A stretch of 45,439 bases of DNA from Echinococcus granulosus (taxonomy: Eukaryota; Platyhelminthes; Cestoda; Cyclophyllidea; Taeniidae). Position 1 is the first letter of the stretch, and every line of letters starts with the position of its first letter. The stretch lies in NCBI RefSeq assembly GCF_000524195.1, contig NW_020170466.1, positions 53,409-98,847 on the forward strand, in the 5' to 3' direction. The notes under the pieces were generated by a model. It saw only the letters and a program-made list of their open reading frames with translations. It had not been told where the DNA came from and searched no databases. The position numbers were made by a program, and so were the translations under genes. Positions 10,120 to 23,911 of this stretch are shown here, piece by piece.

Positions 10120-12007
10120 ATGAATGCATTGGCACTGCTTCTGAGCTCGATTCTAGAAGCCATAAAAGAAGTTCCCCCGGTTTTGATTACCCCATTAAAG
10201 TCGCAGAGCTGAATAGGGCATTCCACTAATTACCACCTTCAGCTTTTCCACGTATGAAGGTCTCTACTTCTTAGATTTTTAAATATTTTTACCATTCTCT
10301 TGTGAAATCATTCAATACGAGCTTCTGTTAAATGTTCATTTCCAGATTCTTATGCTCTTTCCAGTTTCCCGTAGATTAATGTTTCACTTTAACCATCTTC
10401 CAGCATTTATTCAGTAGTGCTTCAATTTAGCAACCGTGTATCGGTTTTTAAAAAAAACACTGAATTTATGGGATGAATTAGGAGCAAGCTACTGAGTGAA
10501 TGTGGATCGGGCTAAAGTACGACAATTATTTTGACATTTAAATGATAGAAACTACTTTGCTCGCCCACCCACGCATCCTTCCATTCACCTACTTCCAAAT
10601 CAGTCACTCGTTCTTATCGATTATCGACTATGGGCAAATTAATTGCATGGTAAGTGGTCACATTCAACTGCTCATAAAAAATCGATATCCATCAATAAAC
10701 TCTGCACGTAAATGGCCTTTATTATCAAAACACTGAAATGAAGTCTGTTCGCCTTGTCATTCGTCACACCTCCATTCTTTGACTACACGATCTGGCCAAA
10801 CGGCTTCAATTTATTGTCGGGGACAGAAAATTAGGCAATCAAACAAGGAACAAACAAATGAATGAATGGCTAAAATAAATGAAAGTGAAGCCTTATTTCG
10901 GCTCTTATTTTACTTTACAAAAAAGGCTTAGTATTTCGGCGGTATGAAGACCTTCTACGCGCACTTGTCACTGAAATATTGATTTTTGGCTTGCTGACTG
11001 TTGAGCGTGATTACAACTCAGATGATGAATAGGGCAAAAATCGATAATCAATAAAGCAGACAAGCATAAATATATGCGTCCACTTTTTACGCACAAAGAT
11101 CTGCAAATTGTTTAAGCTTCTGGGAATTTTTTCCTATTCACTATTGGCTAGAAGAGGGTGGAATTGGGTGAATCATTAATTTGCGCTTGTCAACAGGAAG
11201 CCACGCACACATTGAGTTTTGTGATGGCGGTTTAGGTTAGCAATCACTTTTACAGTGAAACGCGGTGAATTACACAAAAGACGTGAAATTATGCAACTCG
11301 TTACAGTCAAGGCTAGCGATTGCAAGCAGGCGTGGTCGGTGCGAATTTGAAAACGCCTACTCTGGTGTGGCAAGCAGCTAAAGCACACTAGAAACATTTG
11401 CATCTACCATGCCCTGTTTGTTTGTGTTTGCCCTGAAGGTTTTTGGACGTGTATGATCATTATCTGCGTTTGTGCGCATTGTTATGTGATTCATCTCACC
11501 CCTACTGGTAGGCAGCTCCACGACTCCTTCCAAATCTCCGGCCTTCCGCTTACTTATTAAGGCGGTTTTAAGGAATAAACCATTTTAATTTGTTTTACAT
11601 TTTACCACTAAAATATAGACCAAAAGGTGAAATATCAACTGAACACAGAAATAGCAATTGAACTGATCGTACAATCTCCTAAGAAACCGGTTTGCAAGGA
11701 ATAAAAGCAAAGACGGACGGAATGGATGGTATCCCAATCACCTTTCCTCAATTCCTTCCAGTCACCGTGACCGTTGAAGATCAAGTAGATCCAACGCCCT
11801 GACTGTATACCTCAACCTTTTTAGAAAAGACTTCTCTAAATCTAAAATTAGTAGTAGCGTTTAATGTGGAAGCTATGACCGTCTCAATAAGCAAAGCGCG
11901 ACACAAACTGACAACTTGCCAATGTCATCGCACCCACCAACCGCAGAAGCGCTTTGATGAAGCCGTGTGTGTATGCGTACCCATAGTCATTAACAGGCGC
12001 CACTGTG
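10120..12007. other. Intergenic sequence, no supported gene
   Basis: AT-rich sequence with several homopolymer tracts. A minus-strand frame just right of the gap (10121-10226) is open and protein-like (it includes CDFNGVIKTGG) but runs into the N run, so it cannot be assessed. Nothing else is recognisable before the promoter of the next gene. Confidence 0.4.
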
Positions 12008-12030
12008 ATTGGCTCAATGGGACATAAAAA
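12008..12030 (+). promoter_or_regulatory. Candidate core promoter of the threonine dehydrogenase gene
   Basis: An inverted CCAAT box (ATTGG, 12008-12012) is followed 11 bases later by a TATA-like ATAAAAA (12024-12030), about 35 bases before the start codon. If the TATA element sets the start about 30 bases downstream, the 5' leader would be only some 10 nt. This is read by eye from consensus only. Confidence 0.35.
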
Positions 12031-12064
12031 CTAAAGCTCAGCTTTCACATCTCATCCACGCAGA

Positions 12065-13453
<1,389 letters not shown>

Positions 13454-14672
13454 AAAACGGTTTTCAGCACCGCACGTCCCTCGAATTTCATCCATCTATA
13501 TTTTCTTTCCGATGGAACATTGCCACTTTAGTCAGTGTATTTAAGCATCATGCATTCGTATTCATTTATGCAAATTTTTGCTTTGGCGGAGGTAAATGGG
13601 GTAGATACCAGCAACACCATTGACAGTGATCTTTAAACAATGTCCTTTGGTATGGGGTAAGCTACGTGGATGAGGACTGTGGGTTTCCATAAAGTTGGAT
13701 TGTTGTGTGGGCGTGTGGGGTGTGGTCTTGATGCCACTCTAGTTATTTAAAGGAGTAGATGATCCCAATTTGGCGGAGACAATCGGTATGTTGAATTGCC
13801 TGTCTTGATAAGGCACGTATAAAAATGCCAAAATGAGGGTATTTTAATGAATGGGACGTTTGGTGTAGTTGGTGGTGTCTTTACTCAAAGAAAAATGCAA
13901 AAAGATGCTTGCAGTAATGAGAAATAAGGCTGATTTGTCGAATCTAGTGGCCTGATATATAATGTCCATCCGTACACTTTACGGCGCGTGGCCTCCAGAC
14001 ACCAAAGATGGAACTTCCACTCGTCGACACAGACTTATGGCCAAGTATATAGCTCCCTCACTATTCTGTATGCACAGAATGGGTGATCTTTAAAGACCGG
14101 GAGTGTTTGCATCAGAATGTCCCTAAGAATGATAGAGACTGATGCGAAGTAAAACAACCACTCTGTACCAGTATCAGAATGGAACAATAGTCCAATACAA
14201 AAACGGTGTAGGTTACTCGCAAAGACTACTTTTAGCAATGTATCATGGCATCACCAACCGTCTATTTTCTACCTTATGGATAGACGGGTGTAAAGGCGCT
14301 AAAACAATGTATTTTTTGTATATTTGCTAATAACTAAAAATGCTGACACCATAAAAGTGGATCGCAATTGGTAATTGTAAACTAGATATTAGGCATAAAC
14401 TACGAGGCCATTCCTAGAACACTTAAGTAATCTCGGTATATTTGTGATTTTAGATTTAAATTGAGCCAAATCAAAAAATAAAAATAAAAATATTTTTAGA
14501 ATGAAAACATTTAAAAAATTTTTTTGCTAGCAAGATAGAAGAATTATGCTGAGTGGATTGTAAAATCACCTACATGGGTGTTTGGATATCTGAAATAATA
14601 ACGATTTTTCAAACAAGGATGTCCTAGAGTGATTTTCCAGCTAACCCAGGTGTTCAAGACAACTCGGCAGCG
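13454..14672. other. Intergenic sequence between TDH and DDX52
   Basis: Contains the TDH 3' untranslated region and the DDX52 upstream region. No AATAAA lies close to the TDH stop. A very AT-rich tract (about 14455-14530) precedes the DDX52 start. Acceptor-like TTTTCCAG at about 14631-14638 and CGGCAG just before the start codon could serve trans-splicing or a 5'-UTR intron, but cannot be confirmed. Confidence 0.4.
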
Positions 14673-17460
14673 ATGGATTATAGTACGGCTTTCAAGTCAC
14701 TTACTAAAGGAATGGACGAGTTTAAGGCCCCTGTGGTCAAAGTAAGTTCAGTGTTTTATGTATATGTTTTCTGCTTAGGGACTCAAAAAGTCGTCCTCGA
14801 GTGCAGAATCCATCGATCATTGTGATTACAGTACTATCCCATACAACTGTGTGAAAGCGTTTCTCTGCAAATCACCTCGAGTTCAGAAATCGCGCTTTCC
14901 ACCAATTTTTTCATTCGAATCCCTTCTGAAATCTCCTTACAATTTTCCACCTGACACGACTGATATTTTGTCCACTTTGAATTATGCTAAACCTATGCCA
15001 GTGCAAACGGAAGTCATTCCAATATTCCATGAGGTAGGTAATTGCCTAAAATCTCATTATTTCGGTGTTTTTAGGGACATAATATGCTGGTTGGCTCACC
15101 AACAGGCTCCGGAAAAACAGCCGCCTACCTTCTCCCGATTTTGAATTTTGCTGCTTGTGCTAAAATTGGTTCGAATTCACAGAAGAAGCACACTGTTCAT
15201 CCATATGCTATTATTCTCTCTACCACACGGGAACTTTTGGGCCAGATTTGGACGGAGGCGATAAGATTGGGTCAGAACTTGTTTCCAAAACACGGGAAGA
15301 TCGCAATTCTTCGTCGTAACCACTATGGACTGAGGAAGAAGCAGAGTGTTTGTTCAGGTGTTTTTCGTAATGCGGAACTTTTAGGAGGAAAAGAAAACCA
15401 TTTCGAATAAGACGCGTGAATTGCGTCTGCCTTCGGATACGAAGGTTCTTATTACAACGCCGAAGCGGTTGGTGATGTTGTTAACAAAGACCGGAAAACA
15501 GTGTCCTATTAGCTTCACTAGGTACGCTTTACTGTTATTCTCTAAATTCGTGGTTATCATCAACGTCTGGTTTTTATTTGTAAAACGACTGCTACTTGTC
15601 TTTTGTAAATAGTATAACACCAATTGTTCACATCTGCTTATCAGATATCGACTTCTTTTATTTGTGTTGAAAATTCTCCCCTCCTAATTTGCATTCATCA
15701 TTCACCGCCAAATCTGTTCCGGGTGTAGCTTAAAAGTGCTTCTCCTTTACAAGCTATGTTCGGGTTAACAAATCATCCCTAATTACAGTCTGCGCTGGCT
15801 AGTGATCGATGAGTGTGACAAAATGCTCGAATCAAACATTGGCGACAACGCCGCCATCCTCCGCGCCTTTCGGTCCCAACTCACTGCCATTCTCCACAGC
15901 ATTCGCGTTGATGCCACTAAATTTCCTAACGTTGCACTATTCTCCGCCACCTTGACCCCTCCTGTTGTTGCTTGGGCAACAGAAGAACTCGGGAGGACCG
16001 ACTCTTCACTTTCGAGAGGTCTAGTGAAGGTCCAACTGGGCGATTGGTAAGTTTTATCGACTATGAGTTCGCATTAAGTGTGTGGGAGGCTTTTAAAACT
16101 TTTCAATTGTGAATTTATTCCTTGCCAGTAATGCGGCAGTCTCATTGGTACGACAGGAACTACGCTACTGCGGTTCGGAGCAAGGCAAATTGCTGGAATT
16201 GCGCAAAATGCTCATTGACGGCCTCATATATCCCTGTCTCATCTTCACTGAGTCTCGACAACGAGCTACCGATCTGTTCAGGGAGATTGTTCTCTGTGAT
16301 AAACTGATTCTTGTCGGTATTCTCTCCAGTGAAAAGAGTGAAGCACAGGTAGGTTGTTTGATTGGTAGTTAAATACTACTTATGCCATTTTAAGCAAATA
16401 TGTTGGTGCTGTACTAGTAGATCACAGATAGGTTTACTACATAAACGCCTTGACAACTTGCAAAAGTAGGACAATTTTATTCTTAAAATATTCCTTTCGT
16501 AATTACGGTGTCGCTCGAACTCCCCTTATGAATAATATGAAATATACGAGTGCAGCTTCATACCATCAATTCGTGGTCCGATTGGTAAAATGGGAAGGGG
16601 AATTCATCTGCAAATATACCAATAACATACTTGATAGCTCTATTCCTTTCTAAAACACCCTAAGGGTTCATATAAATTTTGCGATCATCACTGAAATAGC
16701 TTAGGCCTTGTTGATCTCGTTTCAGCGTATTGCTACAGTGAAGGCTTTTCGTGAAGGCAAGGTCAATGTCCTCATTTGTACCGACCTCCTCGGTCGAGGC
16801 ATGGACTTCAAGGTATGCTCCACCCATTACTATCCCAAAATGATTGCTGCTTCAGATATTTAAGTAGTATATTTTGCCCCCAGAGCTTGATGATGGTGGT
16901 GAATTACGATCTTCCACCCTCTCCTGTTGAATACATTCACCGTGTCGGTCGAACTGGACGGGCTGGCCGTGCGGGTGGACGTGCAGTCACCCTGTGGACG
17001 GACGCTGATCTGCCCCACATGGACTCTATTCTGGACGTGATGAGTAGAAGTGGTGCAGAAGTAGACCCAGATCTTCGACGTCTTGTGGCAGCTTGGAAGG
17101 CAAGAAAAGCGAAACAGACGCATGCACGCGCGCTGGGAGGAGTGGTCTCCCAACGCAAAGGTGAACGTAAACTGGCCGCCAAGGTGGCGTTGAAGAAGTC
17201 AAGAGGCGAATTTAATCGGTAATTTTTATGAGAGGGAGATGTGGGACAGTTCTATCGGTTCTCAGTGCCTTTTTTCAATTCCGTGCGGGTGTATTTGTAG
17301 AGAGCGAGGCCTTCTCCGACCTTGGAATCCGCACCGGGAGAGTATCACTGACGTGCCGGGGTCAAAATTTCGCGACCTCAAGATAGCGAATGGTGAATCG
17401 ATGGTTGGTGGTGGGAGAAGGGCAAAGAAGAGGAAGAGAGCTGTCAAAAAGACAACTTAA
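14673..17460 (+). CDS. DDX52: DEAD-box ATP-dependent RNA helicase, DDX52/Rok1 type
   Basis: Nucleolar helicase of the 18S rRNA processing pathway (role from the human and yeast family). Exons are 14673-14741, 14779-15033, 15075-15347, 15385-15521, 15789-16046, 16129-16348, 16726-16812, 16884-17218 and 17301-17460. Phases agree at every join and give 597 aa, against 599 for human DDX52. Motifs in order: Q motif near PMPVQTEV (about 97-104), Walker A SPTGSGKT (116-123), TTRELLGQ (158-165), motif II DECD (252-255), SAT (297-299), [12 protein letters not shown], and motif [10 protein letters not shown] (452-459). The last exon gives the Lys/Arg-rich tail typical of the family. Intron 3 is 37 nt and needs a GTTTGT donor, since the stronger GTGTTT would break the frame. 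Motif II has Cys at its third position, where human DDX52 has Ser (DESD). Confidence 0.95.
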
Positions 17461-17476
17461 GTATGCTGATTGTGTA

Positions 17477-17482
17477 AATAAA
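17477..17482 (+). terminator. Polyadenylation signal of DDX52
   Basis: Canonical AATAAA 16 bases after the DDX52 stop codon, implying a very short 3' untranslated region. Confidence 0.7.
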
Positions 17483-20400
17483 TATGCAGAAAGAGGAGAC
17501 AAGAGAATATATGCGAATTAGAGTATCTGTGCCTCTCTTGAACTGCTCTATTGACCGTTAAATAGCGTACTTTTCGAAGAGGTTGAACTTTTGGAAAATG
17601 GGTTTACATTACCAAAGGTGCGAGCTTATGCGCGTTCCTAAATCATTTTGTTTATTAATGGGTTCGACGTTTATCTCTTCCTCTTTGACCATTCCCTTGG
17701 AGCGAGCGGAGTGATTATGTGATCGGGGTTGCGCCCGTTCAATGCGCACTTCTCCCTCGCGGATGGATGACAACTGTTCCGTGGCGAGATTTGTGTTCAC
17801 TGGTCGTCTTCCGCCTGAGGTGTGTTCAAACAAACCTGTGTTACGCTTTATTGGCGCGGTCTCTAGGTCATAGGTTGGAACTTCTTATGGGTGGAATTTA
17901 CCATAATGAGCTCCTAGGCCGCTGTTTTTTTTTTAGCTACGAAGAAATAACGTTGAGTAGAAGCATTTGAGGAATTCAAATGAGTCACGGGTCCCAACCG
18001 CTTCTGTCGCCTCATCACTGTTCAGATTTGGGACGTCATTTTTACGGGATCGTGACAGCCACCTGAGTTTTGATTCCTCCAATATTCTGACAGTAGGTAG
18101 TCGAAGGCGTACGAATTCCAAAACCCGTGGTTCCTGAAAGGCTTTTTTTAAATGGAGATTAGCTTTACCTGGTTCACTGCTCTTCATACCTAATTTGTCG
18201 ACAATTCGGTGGTTGAAAAGCCACCATCCATTCGTTTTGGGCTAACTAAGGTTGGCAAATAAACGTGACGTCCTTCTAAAAGGCTATGCTACTCCGAGAC
18301 CATATAGTTTTGAAGCCTGAATCCATTAGCTATTGAAATCCACAAAATCCTGCGATATTTGCAAACGTTCTCTTATTAATGTTCTTAAGATCTTGCTTTT
18401 AATCTAGAATGAGGCTTATCTACCGCTTTAACATTATGAGTAGTATCTGCCTTGTTGATGAGCAAATCAAACCACCGGTGAATCAAACACCACGCCAATT
18501 TTGAAACTCATGATAGCGCTCTCCAAGGCGGTTCCAATGAACCCAGCAAGTGAGGAATGACTTGGCTGTCCTTGAAAACGCTATCAGGCCAATTAAATAA
18601 CTTGGGTTTTCGCTTTTACTAAATGTTTCTTTGTCTCGGTAAGTAAGCATTCAAAACCTAGTTGGGTCCCACCATATTTCCCAATTGTCTTCAGTTTTTC
18701 CATATATGCATGTGATTGACTAAGGCTTGGAAATAGCTGTGGGAAGTATTACACCAGAGGTAAACGGTGGACGGAGGTCGAGACAGTATCTCCCTCCTGA
18801 TTGGATGATACGGAACGTTGTCTTGCAGGCCCAGGGGTTGGACTGTTTCCAAGGCAGTTTTTCGTGCACAACTTCCAATTGTTGTGAGTAGGTGTATCTC
18901 ACTCAATTACGCACAAAGAGGGTAGGATCTTGTGGAGGTGAAGTGACGCGTGCTTTAGACGCAGTGTAGGTGGTGGACCGCTTGGAGACAACCAATGCCA
19001 TACTCATTGCCATAACGACGGCGTAAAAAGCTATTTGTTGTCAAAGGGCTCGGCAACCTAGAAATGTCTTTCGTATAACATGAAAGGAGCAAAGATCAGA
19101 TCGATGGCCTTTGAAGTTGTCATATGTTGTTGCTTGTGTGAGACGCGTTTGGCTAGCCTCCTGATTTTGCTAGTTCAAATGCTTGTTAATAAATTGTTGC
19201 ACCATTCACGTGACAATTCATTTCAAGATTTTGAGACGTTAACTCGTGTCGTTGATGGTATGTGGTTTCCATGATCCAAAATATATGGACCTCTTCAACT
19301 CGAAGAAAACATTTCTAGTGATACCTTCTATCACTTCATACCGCAACCTCGATCCGCATCCATTCTGTTCAACTGGCGCTTGACCAATACAAAGGTCAAA
19401 AAGTATGCGATTGACTGGTGCGACATGCTTATGCAGTCACATTAAACAAATCATCACAAGTTACAAAGTCTTATCTGGATTAGTCATCTGACATTGTGGA
19501 CAAACGCAGTCGCCTGTTAAATGACCGTCGCCGTGTTTTAAAAGCCGCTCTCGGCCCTACCATCAACCACTGACACCAAAGACGGTCTTAATTGCGGAGG
19601 TCCATTTCGAGAATTTTGCGTACCCATTGCATTCCAAAAGGACATTCAGATCGAACGGGGATTTCTTAACTAACAAGCCACAGATGGGACTCTTTTATGC
19701 TGGCACAAGTAGCAATGACAGGTTTATTTTTTTGCTTTTGCGACTGCTACCAGCACGGCGCGCATGTCACGCGTCAGGGCAGACCGCAGTGTCAACGCAC
19801 GCATAAAACCTGACGTGGAGATAAACAGTCGGTTGTGGACAAAGGCGTAAGGACGCGAGGACACCCGAACCCATAGATTTTAACAACCCTCGGTCACGGC
19901 ATGGCATTTGAATTGAGTATATGTTTTAAAGACTTCCACAGAACGCCTAATCAAGACCCTGGCCACAGCGCTTCCGTTGCTATCTCATAACGAGGCAGTC
20001 ATTTTTTAAGAACATTGAAGGTGTGAAAGCCCGATCAATGTACAACCGGTCGTGAAACTGTACAGGTAACAAAGCCTTCTGCAATGTCAAAAAGTTAGCC
20101 TGAACGATGCATTGAGACAAGCAGAAGTGACTCAACTGCACTCCAGTCCAAAACTTTCCAAGGGCTTTACACCCTTGCGCATGGGTACAAATTTGGCGGA
20201 GAACTACGACAAAATTTCAATTACTTGCCTTATAAACTTGGAAGTCCCGATTTGACCCAAACGACTCTCGTTTTTTTCCTTTTTCCACACATCCTCTCGC
20301 CAGCTGACTTGATCAACAACCATTTCGGATAAGCCCAAGGCCTAAAAACGAGGCAACTTCAAGCGCGAAATCAGAGCCAAACGCACCTGCAATGAAAGGG

Positions 20401-20513
20401 TAAAGGAGGTCAGTTTGAAAGCTACGCACTAAAAATTAAGCCCTGAAATTTTCTCGTAGTAGAAAATGACAGTGAATAAATAACAGCAATAATGACTCGG
20501 GACAGTCCCATAA
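17483..20513. other. Intergenic sequence, no supported gene
   Basis: About 3 kb without any recognisable exon, repeat family or RNA gene. Open frames at 17609-17833 (-), 17719-17970 (+), 17933-18187 (-) and 18691-18906 (-) have no family features and no convincing splice partners. Decayed transposon sequence is possible but I see no diagnostic motif. Confidence 0.4.
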
Positions 20514-20613
20514 NNNNNNNNNNNNNNNNNNNNNNNNNNNNNNNNNNNNNNNNNNNNNNNNNNNNNNNNNNNNNNNNNNNNNNNNNNNNNNNNNNNNNNN
20601 NNNNNNNNNNNNN
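20514..20613. other. Assembly gap (100 N)
   Basis: Exactly 100 N. It begins 16 bases downstream of the PCMTD-like stop codon (minus strand), so the 3' untranslated region of that gene is hidden. Confidence 0.99.
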
Positions 20614-20629
20614 ACAGTCAGAACAAGCA

Positions 20630-23600
20630 TCAGGTGACACGGAGAACGAGATCAGTGGTGTAGAGAGGCAACGCCAATTCCTCCTTCATCAACTGATGCA
20701 TCTTCTCCCGGAAGGTGTACGACTGCGGTTGCCACGTCAGTTCTCGTACTCGTCTACCTCGACGTCGACGCTCTCCACGATTTCCTTCAGCCTCATCATC
20801 GTATTGTTCTGTCTCCGGATTCCCCGACTCCTCTTGTCCATCCTCTCTTCTCCTCCTCTTTCTCTTCCGTCGTTTCCGTCTCGTTGCATCCGCATCTGTT
20901 TCACCAGTGTCTGCAGGACCAGCCATTGGTTCTTCTTCTTCCTCTTCATCGCCTTCTTCTGTCTCTTCCTCGTCTGTATTCTCAATAGTCTGTTCGACGT
21001 TACGGTGGCTATCCCTCGTTTGCTGGGAAAAAAATGAGGTAGGAAAGAGGAGTGAGAAGAATCTCTCAGCGAAGTAATAATAGGTTGAACAGCTGATTAT
21101 CGGAAACAACTCACCTGCATCTGACATCTGAGGATGTTTCGTGAGATGAACTCAACAAAATCCATCTGTTCCGCTATCGCCCTCGATCCGGGGACAATGA
21201 CGTTGACATGGATTGGAGGGATTTCAGGTATATCTTGTTGTTGCAATGGAGGTGTAGAAGGAGCAGAAGGGCGAGGAGAGGAGGACAACAACGAGGAAGA
21301 GGAAGGTGAGGACGAAGATGCAGACGGAGTGGTGCTGGTAGAGGAAGAGGTCCCTCCGCCGTGACTTTTACCACCGAGATGGCTTTGACGGGAGACAGAG
21401 TCGGGGGAGACGGATGAGGCGGAGGGGAGGGAGGGGGAGGACCCACGAATTCGTACAAACCGACCTAGATCGGGCAGATCGCCAGCGCGTTGTAGAATCA
21501 CCTGCCGCAACTGCTGACGCAACCGTCGACAGGCGAGACGCTCCAGTCGCTCTACCGTGCGTTTTGGCGCTGGCGGAGAAATAAAGTTCTTAGTAGGCAA
21601 TTTAACAGCACCGTGAATGGCAAATTATTGGAGAAACAAAACGATTGGCTACAAGTGGTTAAATTAAGTGACTCGACCAATCAACGGAACTAATGAGCGT
21701 AAATGTGCAAATTTGGCATTTGACCAATGAAATAGGCTAGATTAAGACGTTGGAAACAGTTATTGCTCCAAGGGGGCCTCGTATGCTTTAAAAAGACTGA
21801 ACCTTCTTGAACGCCTTGCATGACGTATGGGTGGATAAACGAAAATTTTCTGGTCACGTGATTAGTAACGTTTGAATACCATGAGTTCCCATTGTTTGTA
21901 TCACTTGGACCGCTGCGGTTATAGTGTGGTTGAGGGGGTTGTTAACAGTACCAAAGAAGCTGCTATCGAGCAGTGCAATCGCGAGTTGAATTCCCAAGCC
22001 TTGCTAATTCAAAACTCGATTGGACATCACTAAGAAGGAGCCAAACAGCTATGACCAAAGCATCAAGGACGCGTTAATGTCAGCCACTGGGGATCACATG
22101 AACGTAAAAAAGATGGGTAGATTCCTTCGCTCTGAAGAATCTATTCAGTGTTCAGAATTTTAATTAAATATAGCACCTATGTCTCGCGCTACACAATCAC
22201 TAAAAATGCCTAGGCACGATATCTCGATGTCCCATCGGTTAGTGGTTGACAGGCCAATCATAGATGATAAAACGTATGCCCTTGTTTAGATTTACAGCTA
22301 GTTTTTTCCTCAAAAAAGAAATCACTCTTATTCCTTGAGTTAAAGTCGTGAATGGTGCAAACCTAAGCACAGGTGACAGTATATCGTAATCAGAGGCCAC
22401 GTGATAGGAGGTATCGAAAAATATGGGCACCCCAATTACTTGTTTGATTAATGAAAACGAACACGGTTGCTTATTAATTTACGGGCGTAAGGCAAGCGGC
22501 GATTCATAGCTAGTAAATATGAAATGAAGGGCCCCGTTCCGGAAAATGTATTGGTAGTTGCAAAAAAAATGTCGTCGCTGGTGCTATTGAGGTCACAAAT
22601 ACTTAGAAGTTTCCGACTATCAGTTGGAAGGGAAAAATGGTGCAGAATGGGTGCAAACTAGAGCTGCTTAAAGCCTTATGACCATAATAATGAGTGATCC
22701 CAGAAAAATCCTTAGAGGAGCGTTAATGAATAACACGTTTCTACACAATGCTGAGAAGCCGAGACAATTTTGGATGGTTAACAAGCACTAAAGCGATAGG
22801 AAAGCTGAAGTTCACATTTCTACCATCATGTAGGAATAAACTTACCACCTATGAGCCAAAGGAACGCCCACAAATAATATAAAAATCCTTCCTAATGAAG
22901 TCGAAGACTCACGGGGAGTAACTTTGGGATCATTTTCAGAGGATGAAACAAGGCTCATGAAGCTAACACTGATGAGGACCGTATCATTCACCTTGTTGTC
23001 GGAGATACGATCAATTTTGTGAAGCTATAAAACATCCGAAGGCCAAATATTAACAATAACAGCAATAGGCTTTCATTTTTCCAAATAAGTTCCTACTTGG
23101 TCGTAAATAGGCGCAACAAGTCTTCCACCAACATTGAGCAGTCGTAAAATAGCCTCCAACTGTGCCGGCGATGAGATCATGGAACCGACGTAAATCCGAT
23201 CATAAGTAGGCCAAAATTCGAATTCATATTTGCCATCATCTGTAGATTCACGTTTAATCAGAGGAGGGGGCTTAATATTCAAGTTCGGGGAAAGGAGAGA
23301 TTGGTGAATAAATTCGTCGAGAGAAGATCCCTCTGAATTGAAATCACCGGAAGGTTCGGCATTGGCAACTCGTGCGGAAGTCGCAGAGGGAGGAACAACG
23401 GTAAAAATGTTACCAACTGTGAAGTGGGGCTCACAGAAATCACGTTCGTAGATAACATCACTGGCGAGAAACTTAGTTAGACGCTCCCGGGCGAATGCAA
23501 CATTTGACTCGTGTAACTCAATGCCATGGTTGACACTGTTTGATCCTAAAATAGACAAATATCAACGTCGTTATGCAAGAGATGTAGGATCTAAGTAGAA

Positions 23601-23911
23601 AACCGATTACCGAGCATTAACCCAAACATTGTGCTAAGATATCCAGTTCCACTGCCAATATTGAGAACAGACTGTCCAGGGTGAATATCAAGTTCACGAA
23701 GAACAGTGGCGTAGATGCCAGGAGCTGAAAGGTGTAGTTTATCAACCCGCCAAGCAGAGTCACTGTAAATTTGCTCTTTAGGTTCTATCGCATAGAGTCC
23801 GCGATCTACCAGCCGAAACACGCGCTCTATCTCCGGTGGAATCTCGCATGATTCTTTGAGGCTGTCAACAAGGGCTTGATTATCCGAGAAAACGCTCACA
23901 GTCCCACCCAT
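20630..23911 (-). CDS. PCMTD1: PCMTD-type protein-L-isoaspartate methyltransferase domain protein
   Basis: Related to human PCMTD1/2, which carry an isoaspartate methyltransferase fold and a C-terminal SOCS-box-like region linking them to Cullin-RING ubiquitin ligases. Exons read on the minus strand: 23911-23611, 23545-23097, about 21588 (or 21569)-21115, and 21022-20630 with TGA. The N-terminus MGGTVS fits an N-myristoylation site. LSAPGIY (61-67) and the AdoMet loop NIGSGTGYLS (84-93) match the family, as do NHGIEL, FCEP, YDRIY and the strand ending PIYDQ. About 60 extra, mostly disordered residues sit between FCEP and YDRIY. The third exon matches the LARIYIRR helix region (here ERLACRRLRQQL). 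The last has an acidic run, a basic run, then FREKMHQLM as in the human C-terminus. The exon(s) covering the family's WESKNILAVSFAPL region were not found between 23096 and 21589. The choice between PCMTD1 and PCMTD2 is not meaningful here. Confidence 0.87.

Noticed and set aside
16860..17182. Minus-strand frames of 81 and 97 codons opposite the DDX52 motif VI exon
   Set aside because: They are antisense shadows of a conserved helicase exon.
17609..18906. Minus-strand frames downstream of DDX52, considered as retrotransposon remnants
   Set aside because: No reverse transcriptase, integrase or gag motif could be read in any frame.
20715..21364. Plus-strand frames rich in Ser, Leu and Phe
   Set aside because: They are antisense shadows of the acidic/basic and Ser-rich minus-strand exons of the PCMTD-like gene.
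20630..21600. Ubiquitin-related BAG6-like protein as identity of the Ser-rich minus-strand exons
   Set aside because: The ERLACRRLRQQL helix and the FREKMHQLM end fit the PCMTD C-terminal region, and the methyltransferase exons lie directly upstream on the same strand.
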